Assembly: GCA_023389895.1 (NCBI GenBank)
Contig: JAEWDX010000358.1
Coordinates: forward strand, 1 to 11,092
Direction of reading: 5' to 3'
From: Bacillota bacterium
Lineage (GTDB): Bacteria; Bacillota; Bacilli; Bacillales; Cytobacillaceae
Length of the DNA stretch: 11,092 nucleotides
Part shown: positions 1 through 4,694 of the stretch, piece after piece
How the letters are laid out: each line of letters begins with the position of its first letter
Numbering within the stretch: the first letter of the stretch is position 1
Translations under genes and position numbers: made by a program
The notes under the pieces: model-generated
The model's database searches: none
The model's input: only the letters and a program-made list of their open reading frames with translations
Told to the model about the DNA's origin: nothing

Positions 1-40
1 GTGAAGACTTCTATGATTGGCTATGAAGGAGAAGATTTGG

Positions 41-590
41 ATGAAACATATTGTGGCATTTGATGTCAGTATGGGAAAAAGTACGATGGTGATATACGAT
101 CGTTATCGCAGGTGCGAATTTGAAGCAACAGGTGTTTATTCAAAAGCATTAGAACAATTTTTCCAAAAAGAGGGCTATGTCTATTGCCGAATCAATCCGC
201 TAGAGGCAAACCTCTAAATGGCTTCGATGCGAAGACAAAAGACGGATAAAGTGATGCGCATGAGTTGGCAAAATCCCATTTCCGGGTGGAGCGTAAAAAA
301 ACGTATCAGGAAGATGACTATTTCCATCAAATGCGTGCCTTAACGCGTTACTATAACGAATTGGAGCATGAAATCACGCATCTTTTCAATCGAATGCATG
401 CCATTTTACAGCTCAGTTTCCCAGAGTTAGAGCGATTATTCTCTACTCGATCCGCCCTTTTTCTGAATATTGTTCAATTATATCCTCATCCATACGAAGT
501 ATTAACTTGTTCAAAAACGGTCATTCGAAATCGTTTAAAAGCGAATACAAAAAAGAATTTATCGCTAGTACGTGCGGAAGAAAAAGGAAT
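41..590 (+). pseudogene. IS110-family transposase remnant, multiply broken
   Basis: The N-terminal half of an IS110-type DEDD (RuvC-like) transposase is visible. It starts at ATG 41, 9 bases after AAGGAG at 26-31, and reads MKHIVAFDVSMGKS, where D8 would be the first catalytic Asp. Lesions: (1) D-R-Y-R-R-C-E joins FEATGVYSK directly near 118, whereas relatives I recall have roughly 35 more residues there; (2) a TAA at 215-217 sits where the family usually has Gln (NPLEANL-Q-MASMRRQ); (3) after QKTDK (about 250) one A is missing, and DAHELAKSHFRVERKKTYQEDD resumes in another frame. Similarity stops at about RAEEKGI, where a REP-like palindrome begins. The C-terminal domain with the catalytic Ser is absent, so no activity is expected. 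The family call is secure; the internal deletion rests on memory of relatives. Confidence 0.9.
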
Positions 591-650
591 TGAGACATGG
601 GGGCAGGGACCTCGTCCTAATTTGGACAGAGAACCTGTCCCTGTGTCTCA
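591..650. repeat. REP-like imperfect palindrome
   Basis: The segment begins TGAGACA and ends TGTCTCA. The arms pair imperfectly: left GGGGCAGGGACC against right GAACCTGTCCCTGTG, with GTCC/GGAC in the middle. Bacillaceae genomes carry many dispersed palindromes of the type TGAGACA...GGGACAGGTTC..., resembling REP sequences mobilised by RAYT (TnpA-REP) transposases; this assignment is from memory. It lies exactly where transposase similarity ends, so it is probably a later insertion or the recombination point that truncated the element. No RAYT gene is in the window. Confidence 0.6.
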
Positions 651-785
651 TCTAGTTCAAAAAGAAAACCAATATGTTTAAGTTTTTTTAGTGGTAAAAT
701 ATGTTAATATTGAGAATGGATATACGTTTATATAAGTGTTCAATAATTAAATTAGAAAGGGTCACACATAGGAGAGTGAAGGGCG

Positions 786-977
786 TTGGAGATACAAGAA
801 GCATTTGAATTGTTCAGAGAGAGCATCGATGAAAGAACGCAACATTGGCGCAAGATAGGCATAAAATTAACCGATTTATAGAATTGGTTGGAGGGAAAAC
901 AGATGTCTCAGGAAGCCATAAGTGATTATGCCTATTTGATTATAGTTACGAGGGGGATTATTAATGAAAATGAATGA
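786..977 (+). pseudogene. small ORF interrupted by one amber codon, unknown
   Basis: A TTG at 786 follows AGGAGAG at 770-776. The frame reads MEIQEAFELFRESIDERTQHWRKI and continues to GIKLTDL, then TAG at 879-881. It goes on without another stop through NWLEGKQMSQEAISDYAYL to NENE and TGA at 975-977, overlapping the start of the peptidase gene by 14 bases. The amphipathic composition and the good ribosome binding site look coding. I do not recognise the family. It may be a small upstream gene killed by a point mutation, or only the first 31 codons may be translated as a leader. The region 651-785 shows only a weak possible promoter (TTGAGA 710-715, TATAAG 731-736, spacer 15). Confidence 0.35.
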
Positions 978-2937
978 AAAAACATATCTAAGTATAGAAG
1001 AGATTATTTCATTACCAACCTTATCAGGTACAAACATAAGTGATGATGGCAAAAACGTAGCATTTGTCAAGAAGACAGCTAACTGGAAAGACAATAAATA
1101 TAGGAATCATGTATGGATATATGAAAAAGATAAGGGGCAGTGTTACCCATTAACAACTAGGGATATAGATAGTACATACCCATTATGGTCTCCAAATTCT
1201 AGAGATATCGCATACCTTAGCCCAGTTGGTGACAGGGATAATAAGAAAAATCAGATCTTTGTTAAGTCAATAGATGGTTATAGTGGTGTTCAAATTACTG
1301 ATGAGAAAGAAGGGGTCAGTAAATTCAAATGGGAGCCTACTGGCAAGGGTTTTTATTATGTTGCACAGTCAAAAGAATCTGAGGCGATAAAGAAACGTAA
1401 GGAACTATATGGAGATTTCCATCATATAGGTAAGGAATACCAGAATAATTGTTTATATTACATTGAAATAGAAAAAGTGATACAAAATGATAAAGATGAA
1501 CACGAAAATAGGGTTGTTTATCAACTAACTGATGGTAAAGATTTTCATATCTATGAATTTGATATTTCAAATGATGGGAAAAAGGTTGTATTTATGGCTA
1601 CACCAAGCCCAAATATGGGAGATTATATTAATGGAGATCTATATATACTAGATATTAAAGCTGGAGAGCTACAAAAGATGAATATAGATAAGTTGTTGGG
1701 AGGGAGCGTCTGCTTTTCTCCTGAAGGCAGCAAAATATGTTACTCAGCAAGCATAAGGGAGAAGGATTACTATAAGACCCATATACAAGATAGTACACTA
1801 GAGATATATGATATTAATAATGGAGAGCTAATTCAACCTTTAACAGATTTTGATAGTACGGTTATTCCATTACGGTGGACAGCTAAAGGAATTTTAATTA
1901 GATGGCAGAATAAAACTAATTATCTTATTGGGGTGTTATCAGAGAATGGCACTGTGGAAATGTTAAGTGAAAAAGCAGATAGCTTTATAATGGATGCTTC
2001 TATAACAAGGGATGGAAATCATATATCCTATAATAAGGCTATAATAAATGAAACCTTTGAAATCTATTTAGACGATAAAAAGATAACGAATGAAAATAGC
2101 TTTTTTAAAGGAAAGCTTAAAAGTAAAAAGGAAATAATTTCATGGCAAAGTAGTGATGGTCTTGAAATAGAGGGAGTTTTATCTACCCCAGCAGAGTTAG
2201 ACGAAAATAAAAGATACCCCTTATTAGTGGTAATCCATGGTGGTCCGGCTTGGGCATCCTTTCCAATGTTTTTAGACTATTTTAATGAGAAATATCCTAT
2301 TGAACAGTTTGTCGAAAAAGGCTTTATCGTTTTAGAACCAAACTACAGGGGAAGTTCTGGTTATGGTAATGAATTCTTAAAAGCAAACTATAGAAAACTG
2401 GGAATTGCTAACTACGATGATGTTATATCTGGAGTGGATAAACTAGTTGACAAAGGGATTGCAGATAAAGATAGAGTAGGGGTTATGGGATGGAGCAACG
2501 GAGGATATATATCAGCTTTCTGTTCTACATTTAGTAGTAGATTTAAAGCTATTTCAGTTGGAGGTGGAATTACCAATTGGAGTACCCATTATGTAAATAC
2601 TGATATACCTTACTTTATTAGGATGTATTTAGGAAATAATCCATGGAATGATCCAGAGATATATACGAAAACATCACCAATGACATATATTAAATCAGCC
2701 TGTACTCCCACCTTAATCCAACATGGCGAAAAGGATGCAAGAGTTCCAACTCCAAATGCATATGAGCTATATCAAGGATTAAGGGATATGGAAGTTGATA
2801 CAGAATTAATTATATTTAAAGGAATGGCATATAGTTCTGACCAGCCAGGAATTAATGTGGCTATTATGAAGCAGAATTTGATGTGGTTTTCACACTATAT
2901 TCTTGGAGAAAGTATGAAAGATTTTAGGGTTTTATGA
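964..2937 (+). CDS. S9 family peptidase (prolyl oligopeptidase/acylaminoacyl-peptidase type)
   Basis: This is a 657-residue cytoplasmic-type protein without a signal peptide. Residues ~1-390 form the beta-propeller-like region with repeated short motifs such as GKNVAFVKK, YPLWSPNSRDIAYLSP and VCFSPEGSKICYSAS. Residues ~400-657 form the alpha/beta hydrolase domain: oxyanion motif HGGP at 425-428, nucleophile elbow GWSNGG with Ser511, and Asp591 in HGEKDARVP. The last triad member is normally His in a G-x-G-H-G context. Here the aligned stretch reads KGMAYSSDQPG, putting Tyr623 (codon TAT) at that place, so activity is uncertain. Length is normal for the family. Start ATG 964 follows GAGGGGG by 8 bases. 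Codon use is rich in ATA, AGA and AGG, unlike the downstream genes, suggesting acquisition from another low-GC donor. Such enzymes release N-terminal residues from short peptides. It stands alone on its strand. Confidence 0.9.
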   Translation: MKMNEKTYLSIEEIISLPTLSGTNISDDGKNVAFVKKTANWKDNKYRNHVWIYEKDKGQCYPLTTRDIDSTYPLWSPNSRDIAYLSPVGDRDNKKNQIFVKSIDGYSGVQITDEKEGVSKFKWEPTGKGFYYVAQSKESEAIKKRKELYGDFHHIGKEYQNNCLYYIEIEKVIQNDKDEHENRVVYQLTDGKDFHIYEFDISNDGKKVVFMATPSPNMGDYINGDLYILDIKAGELQKMNIDKLLGGSVCFSPEGSKICYSASIREKDYYKTHIQDSTLEIYDINNGELIQPLTDFDSTVIPLRWTAKGILIRWQNKTNYLIGVLSENGTVEMLSEKADSFIMDASITRDGNHISYNKAIINETFEIYLDDKKITNENSFFKGKLKSKKEIISWQSSDGLEIEGVLSTPAELDENKRYPLLVVIHGGPAWASFPMFLDYFNEKYPIEQFVEKGFIVLEPNYRGSSGYGNEFLKANYRKLGIANYDDVISGVDKLVDKGIADKDRVGVMGWSNGGYISAFCSTFSSRFKAISVGGGITNWSTHYVNTDIPYFIRMYLGNNPWNDPEIYTKTSPMTYIKSACTPTLIQHGEKDARVPTPNAYELYQGLRDMEVDTELIIFKGMAYSSDQPGINVAIMKQNLMWFSHYILGESMKDFRVL

Positions 2938-3096
2938 TTAATAAATGGATATCTTCACAGGATACATAAGGATGAAACAGTCTTCATAAGGAATCTTTTT
3001 TTGTTTCCGTACAAGTTTGAAATTTTTACGGAAGCATCCTTTTTCATTTTTGTTATATGTGTATAAATTTTCATGTTCGTTTTCATCTGATTCATT
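2938..3096. other. AT-rich intergenic, no gene seen
   Basis: No convincing ORF or strong terminator was found after the peptidase. A weak ATGAA/TTCAT hairpin (2973-2988) lies about 8 bases before a run of seven T. A second weak hairpin pairs TTCCGT (3005-3010) with ACGGAA (3028-3033). Either could end the peptidase transcript, but neither is persuasive. Confidence 0.35.
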
Positions 3097-3104
3097 TATT
3101 GATG

Positions 3105-3133
3105 TTTATTTTACGCTCACTGTGAGTTATAAT
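3105..3133 (+). promoter_or_regulatory. Predicted antitoxin RNA promoter, copy A, with dyad
   Basis: The -10 is a consensus TATAAT at 3128-3133. The best 17-spaced -35 is TTTATT (3105-3110), which is weak. The spacer carries a perfect dyad, CTCAC-T-GTGAG (3116-3126), conserved in copy B; it could be an operator. Transcription would start near 3140 on the plus strand. Confidence 0.5.
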
Positions 3134-3170
3134 GTATACAATAATAGCATGATTATATATTGCATATAAT

Positions 3171-3202
3171 AAAAAAGACCAATGTGCGTAAACACATCGG
3201 TC
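3171..3202 (-). terminator. Intrinsic terminator of toxin mRNA, copy A
   Basis: On the minus strand the stem GACCGATGTG / CACATTGGTC (one G-T pair) encloses the loop TTTACG and is followed by six T. In copy B the stem is identical while the loop differs (GTTAGC), as expected for a selected RNA hairpin. Confidence 0.85.
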
Positions 3203-3254
3203 ACATACAATAGTTGCCCCTCAAAGAGTGGCAGGCTCATTTGGTTTCCAAAAG

Positions 3255-3308
3255 AATAGACCATTCCCTAGAAGTTTCTGAGGCTCAAGGGAGGTCTATT
3301 TCTTTTTG
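3255..3308 (+). terminator. Intrinsic terminator of antitoxin RNA, copy A
   Basis: On the plus strand AATAGACC-AT-TCCCT pairs with AGGGA-GGTCTATT (3288-3300), followed by TCTTTTTG. The toxin stop codon (3296-3298, minus) lies in its descending arm. Copy B keeps both stem arms and changes only the bulge and loop. Confidence 0.75.
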
Positions 3309-3379
3309 TCTTGGGACAACATGGCTACGATTAATGAGCCGAACGTTAGCATCAACATGATCGCTTCGAATGTTGTCAT
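3296..3379 (-). CDS. Type I toxin, holin-like/TxpA-like small membrane peptide, copy A
   Basis: The 27-residue peptide is MTTFEAIMLMLTFGSLIVAM followed by LSQDKKK. It has one hydrophobic segment (about residues 4-22) and a lysine tail, typical of Firmicutes type I toxins of the TxpA/BsrG and 'putative holin-like toxin' kind, which insert in the membrane and depolarise or disrupt it. ATG 3379 is chosen because GGGGG (3388-3392) lies 8 bases upstream; the in-frame ATG at 3385 is too close to it. A conserved hairpin covers the ribosome binding site, and a convergent antisense RNA covers the 3' part of the mRNA. The minus-strand -10 (TACAAT, complement of 3440-3445) is at the very edge of the repeat, so its -35 lies in unique sequence and is weak. 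Family by pattern, not by search. Confidence 0.8.
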   Translation of the reverse strand: MTTFEAIMLMLTFGSLIVAMLSQDKKK

Positions 3380-3384
3380 GAGCA

Positions 3385-3410
3385 TCACCCCCTTCTAAGC
3401 ATGGGAGTGA
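3385..3410 (-). promoter_or_regulatory. SD-sequestering hairpin in toxin leader, copy A
   Basis: On the minus strand TCACTCCC (complement of 3403-3410) can pair with GGGGGTGA (complement of 3385-3392) over 8 base pairs with one G-T pair and a 10-base loop, hiding the toxin Shine-Dalgarno. Copy B keeps the stem but changes three loop bases. A competing helix is possible between GGGTG further upstream and the same CACTC. Hidden ribosome binding sites are a known device in type I toxin mRNAs. Confidence 0.6.
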
Positions 3411-3478
3411 GCCAGACCACCCTTGAGTGAGCCGAATCTATTGTACAAAGACCATTAAAGCGTTTATTTGATAGCACA

Positions 3479-3562
3479 ATGTGTTCTATTTGTGAATATC
3501 CAGACTTTGACTTTGAGGAAGTTGAGTACTATAAGCAAAGATTGCAAGCAATAATCAATTAG
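3479..3562 (+). pseudogene. Short ORF scrap with CxxC, unknown
   Basis: ATG 3479 opens a 27-codon ORF, MCSICEYPDFDFEEVEYYKQ and RLQAIIN. The frame is open upstream to a TGA near 3427 without another start or a ribosome binding site. It looks like the 3' end of a lost gene. No family is recognised. Confidence 0.25.
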
Positions 3563-3615
3563 AAGTCCTTATTCACTGAGTAGAGGTTTGGGTACCTAGT
3601 CAATCAAGAACTTTT

Positions 3616-3655
3616 AAAATAATAAAACTCGCCAACTTTAATTAGCTGGCGGGTT
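3616..3655 (-). terminator. Intrinsic terminator after the DUF898-like gene
   Basis: On the minus strand AACCCGCCA (complement of 3647-3655) pairs with TGGCGAGTT (complement of 3626-3634), with one G-T pair, followed by TTTATTATTTT. It starts 8 bases after the stop of the minus gene ending at 3663. The plus strand lacks an equal T run (TTCATTTT), so it acts mainly on the minus strand. Confidence 0.75.
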
Positions 3656-3662
3656 CATTTTA

Positions 3663-3857
3663 TTAATTTGAAAACACTGTATGCTTCGCTTTCCACTTTT
3701 CCATTGCAATTAAAAGCCAGAAGGAATAAATTCCAAGAGTGATTATTGTTAAAAACCACCACTTTATCCAATTACCAAACAATCCTAGTGCAGTTCCTTT
3801 GAATTCTAATCTTCTCCCATTAATAACCGTATGTCTAGCTTTCCAGCTAAGTATCAT
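3663..3857 (-). pseudogene. DUF898-like membrane protein, 5'-truncated
   Basis: The 64 residues contain WKARHTVINGRRLEFKGTA, then GLFGNWIKWWF, a transmembrane stretch LTIITLGIYSFWLLIA, and the tail KWKAKHTVF. This is the pattern of the C-terminal half of small DUF898/YjgN-like membrane proteins, which in full also have an N-terminal transmembrane repeat of the same kind. Here the frame is blocked by a TAG about 12 codons upstream of ATG 3857, and the missing half is not found beyond it. A weak AAAGG precedes the ATG, so a shortened product could still be made. Its function is unknown in the family. It lies between the two TA repeats and ends at its own terminator. Confidence 0.65.
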
Positions 3858-3885
3858 AGTAATTGCCTTTTTTAAGGTTATGGAT

Positions 3886-4056
3886 AGTAATTGCTACGAT
3901 GTCGGTCGCAAAACAGTTTGAAAGCTTGTAATATTGATGGTGGAGTTCTTATTAAGTTCGATGCAGACATAGGAATATTTAGATAAGGATTTAGATTTTA
4001 TTTTTGATGATTTCGAGATTCCAGAAATATTCAATATTTTGTCTGGAATAAGATGA
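3886..4056 (+). pseudogene. Scraps of an acidic protein gene, frameshifted
   Basis: Two adjoining frames look coding. One reads CNIDGGVLIKFDADIGIF and stops at about 3986. The other is open from 3973 and reads LDKDLDFIFDDFEIPEIFNI then LSGIR, ending at TGA 4054-4056. One base change in length near 3980 would join them. No start codon or family is recognised. ATTCCAGA (4018-4025) and TCTGGAAT form an inverted repeat at its 3' end, and the repeat copy B begins at its stop. Confidence 0.3.
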
Positions 4057-4063
4057 TTGAATG

Positions 4064-4092
4064 TTTATTTTACGCTCACTGTGAGTTATAAT
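4064..4092 (+). promoter_or_regulatory. Predicted antitoxin RNA promoter, copy B
   Basis: TATAAT lies at 4087-4092, with the same weak 17-spaced -35 and the same CTCAC-T-GTGAG dyad (4075-4085) as copy A. An extra A in the region upstream of the -35 is the only change nearby. Confidence 0.5.
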
Positions 4093-4130
4093 GTATACAA
4101 TAATAGCATGATTATAGATTGCATATAATA

Positions 4131-4162
4131 AAAAAAGACCAATGTGCGCTAACACATCGGTC
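4131..4162 (-). terminator. Intrinsic terminator of toxin mRNA, copy B
   Basis: Same stem as copy A (GACCGATGTG / CACATTGGTC on the minus strand), loop GTTAGC, followed by seven T. Confidence 0.85.
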
Positions 4163-4214
4163 GTATACAATAGTTGCCCCTCAAAGAGTGGCAGGCTCAT
4201 TTGGTTTCCAAAAG

Positions 4215-4267
4215 AATAGACCATCCCTATAAGTTTCTTGGGCTCAAGGGAGGTCTATTTCTTTTTG
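4215..4267 (+). terminator. Intrinsic terminator of antitoxin RNA, copy B
   Basis: AATAGACC-A-TCCCT pairs with AGGGA-GGTCTATT (4247-4259), followed by TCTTTTTG. The bulge is one base against two in copy A. Confidence 0.75.
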
Positions 4268-4338
4268 TCTTTGGACAACATGGCTACAATTAATGAGCCG
4301 AACGTTAGCATTAACATGAGCGCTTCGAATGTTGTCAT
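4255..4338 (-). CDS. Type I toxin, holin-like/TxpA-like small membrane peptide, copy B
   Basis: The 27-residue peptide MTTFEALMLMLTFGSLIVAM-LSKDKKK differs from copy A only by Ile7 to Leu and Gln23 to Lys, so the hydrophobic segment and positive tail are kept. Start ATG 4338 follows GGGGG by 8 bases; the TAG stop lies in the antitoxin terminator. The -10 TATACAAT (complement of 4397-4404 region) is at the repeat edge and the -35 comes from different flanking DNA than in copy A, so the two toxins may be transcribed at different levels. Membrane action is inferred from family resemblance. Confidence 0.8.
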   Translation of the reverse strand: MTTFEALMLMLTFGSLIVAMLSKDKKK

Positions 4339-4343
4339 GAGCA

Positions 4344-4369
4344 TCACCCCCTTCCAAACGTGGGAGTGA
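4344..4369 (-). promoter_or_regulatory. SD-sequestering hairpin in toxin leader, copy B
   Basis: TCACTCCC pairs with GGGGGTGA on the minus strand as in copy A; the loop is ACGTTTGGAA against ATGCTTAGAA in copy A. Three changes in ten loop bases and none in sixteen stem bases. Confidence 0.6.
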
Positions 4370-4420
4370 GCCAGACCACCCTTGAGTGAGCCGATTCTAT
4401 TGTATAAGGAGTATTATACC

Positions 4421-4597
4421 ATGACGCCCTTGATTTTTAGGGTATTCTTTTATTGTATAGATGAAGAAAACCAATTTCTGCAGCAGGTAGGAACTGTGTT
4501 TTATCGCTACTCGAGAAAGCGTGGACTTGCCCATGGGGGGTGCAGAAGACAATGCACTTTCATTAAGGAGTTATCTGCGAAATTTTCTAAAATTTGA
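4421..4597 (+). pseudogene. Small ORF with possible frameshift at a G run, unknown
   Basis: ATG 4421 follows AAGGAG (4406-4411) by 9 bases and reads MTPLIFRVFFYCIDEENQFL, QQVGTVFYRYSRKRGLAHGG, then CRRQC to the stop at 4597. At the run of six G (4535-4540), one G fewer would switch the frame to AEDNALSLRSYLRNFLKFE with a stop at 4599-4601, which looks more like protein (regular helix). So this may be a small gene broken, or switched, at a homopolymer. No family is recognised. The stop overlaps the palindrome that follows. Confidence 0.3.
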
Positions 4598-4612
4598 ATG
4601 AATATTCATTCA
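4595..4612. promoter_or_regulatory. FadR-type operator palindrome
   Basis: TGAATGAATATTCATTCA is a perfect 18-bp palindrome. It matches the Bacillus subtilis FadR (TetR family, fatty acid degradation repressor) consensus as I recall it, TGAATGA-x-TA-x-TCATTCA, very closely. An extended -10, TGT-TAATAT (4618-4626), lies just downstream, so bound repressor would cover the -35 region. This suggests that the downstream hydrolase and perhaps the flavoprotein are released from repression by long-chain acyl-CoA. No fadR gene is in the window. Confidence 0.7.
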
Positions 4613-4694
4613 TTATGTGTTAATATGGAAAAAAGAGGGGTAAGTGTAGAAGGGGGAAACCATTCTGTTTAAGAAGAGTTTTTCACAAAAGACG

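Larger units (their letters stand above)
3140..3308 (+). ncRNA. Predicted type I antitoxin antisense RNA, copy A
   Basis: A transcript of about 165-170 nt is inferred from TATAAT 3128-3133 to the intrinsic terminator ending near 3307. It would be complementary to the 3' end of the convergent toxin mRNA, from the toxin terminator (3171) to the last toxin codons (3296-3308), an overlap of about 130 nt. This 3'-overlap layout matches RatA/TxpA and SR4/BsrG of Bacillus subtilis, where the duplex blocks translation and brings in RNase III. Its ends are inferred from sequence only. Confidence 0.6.
3097..3445. repeat. direct repeat copy A (type I TA cassette)
   Basis: This copy matches 4055-4404 in the same orientation with about 16 substitutions and 3 single-base indels by hand count (about 95% identity). 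It starts near ATTGATGTTTATTTTACG and ends at CTATTGTA; flanks on both sides are unrelated. The unit contains the antisense promoter, both terminators, the toxin ORF, the toxin leader and the toxin -10 box. No terminal inverted repeats or target duplications were seen, so it looks like a duplicated cassette rather than a transposon. Confidence 0.9.
4099..4267 (+). ncRNA. Predicted type I antitoxin antisense RNA, copy B
   Basis: Inferred transcript of about 165-170 nt from TATAAT 4087-4092 to the terminator ending near 4266. It is complementary to the 3' end of the copy B toxin mRNA. It differs from the copy A RNA at about ten positions, mostly in loops (for example GCGCTAAC in place of GCGTAAAC), which may or may not be enough to prevent cross-talk between the two pairs. 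Confidence 0.6.
4055..4404. repeat. Direct repeat copy B (type I TA cassette)
   Basis: Second copy of the cassette at 3097-3445, same orientation, start to start about 958 bases apart. Differences fall mostly in loops, spacers and the leader, while stems, boxes and the toxin frame are kept. Its right flank (from TATAAGGAG, 4403) differs from that of copy A. Confidence 0.9.

Noticed and set aside
3383..3385. Upstream ATG as toxin start (29 residues)
   Set aside because: Only two bases separate it from the GGGGG ribosome binding site; ATG 3379 has proper spacing.
3739..3921. 60-codon plus-strand ORF
   Set aside because: It is antisense to the DUF898-like gene, whose protein pattern is recognisable.
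3991..4224. 77-codon minus-strand ORF beginning inside TA copy B
   Set aside because: It runs through the toxin 3' untranslated region and the toxin terminator and has no ribosome binding site; it is a chance frame.
3097..4404. The 350-bp repeats as a transposon or MITE
   Set aside because: No terminal inverted repeats and no target duplications were found at the ends, and the content is fully explained by a toxin-antitoxin unit.
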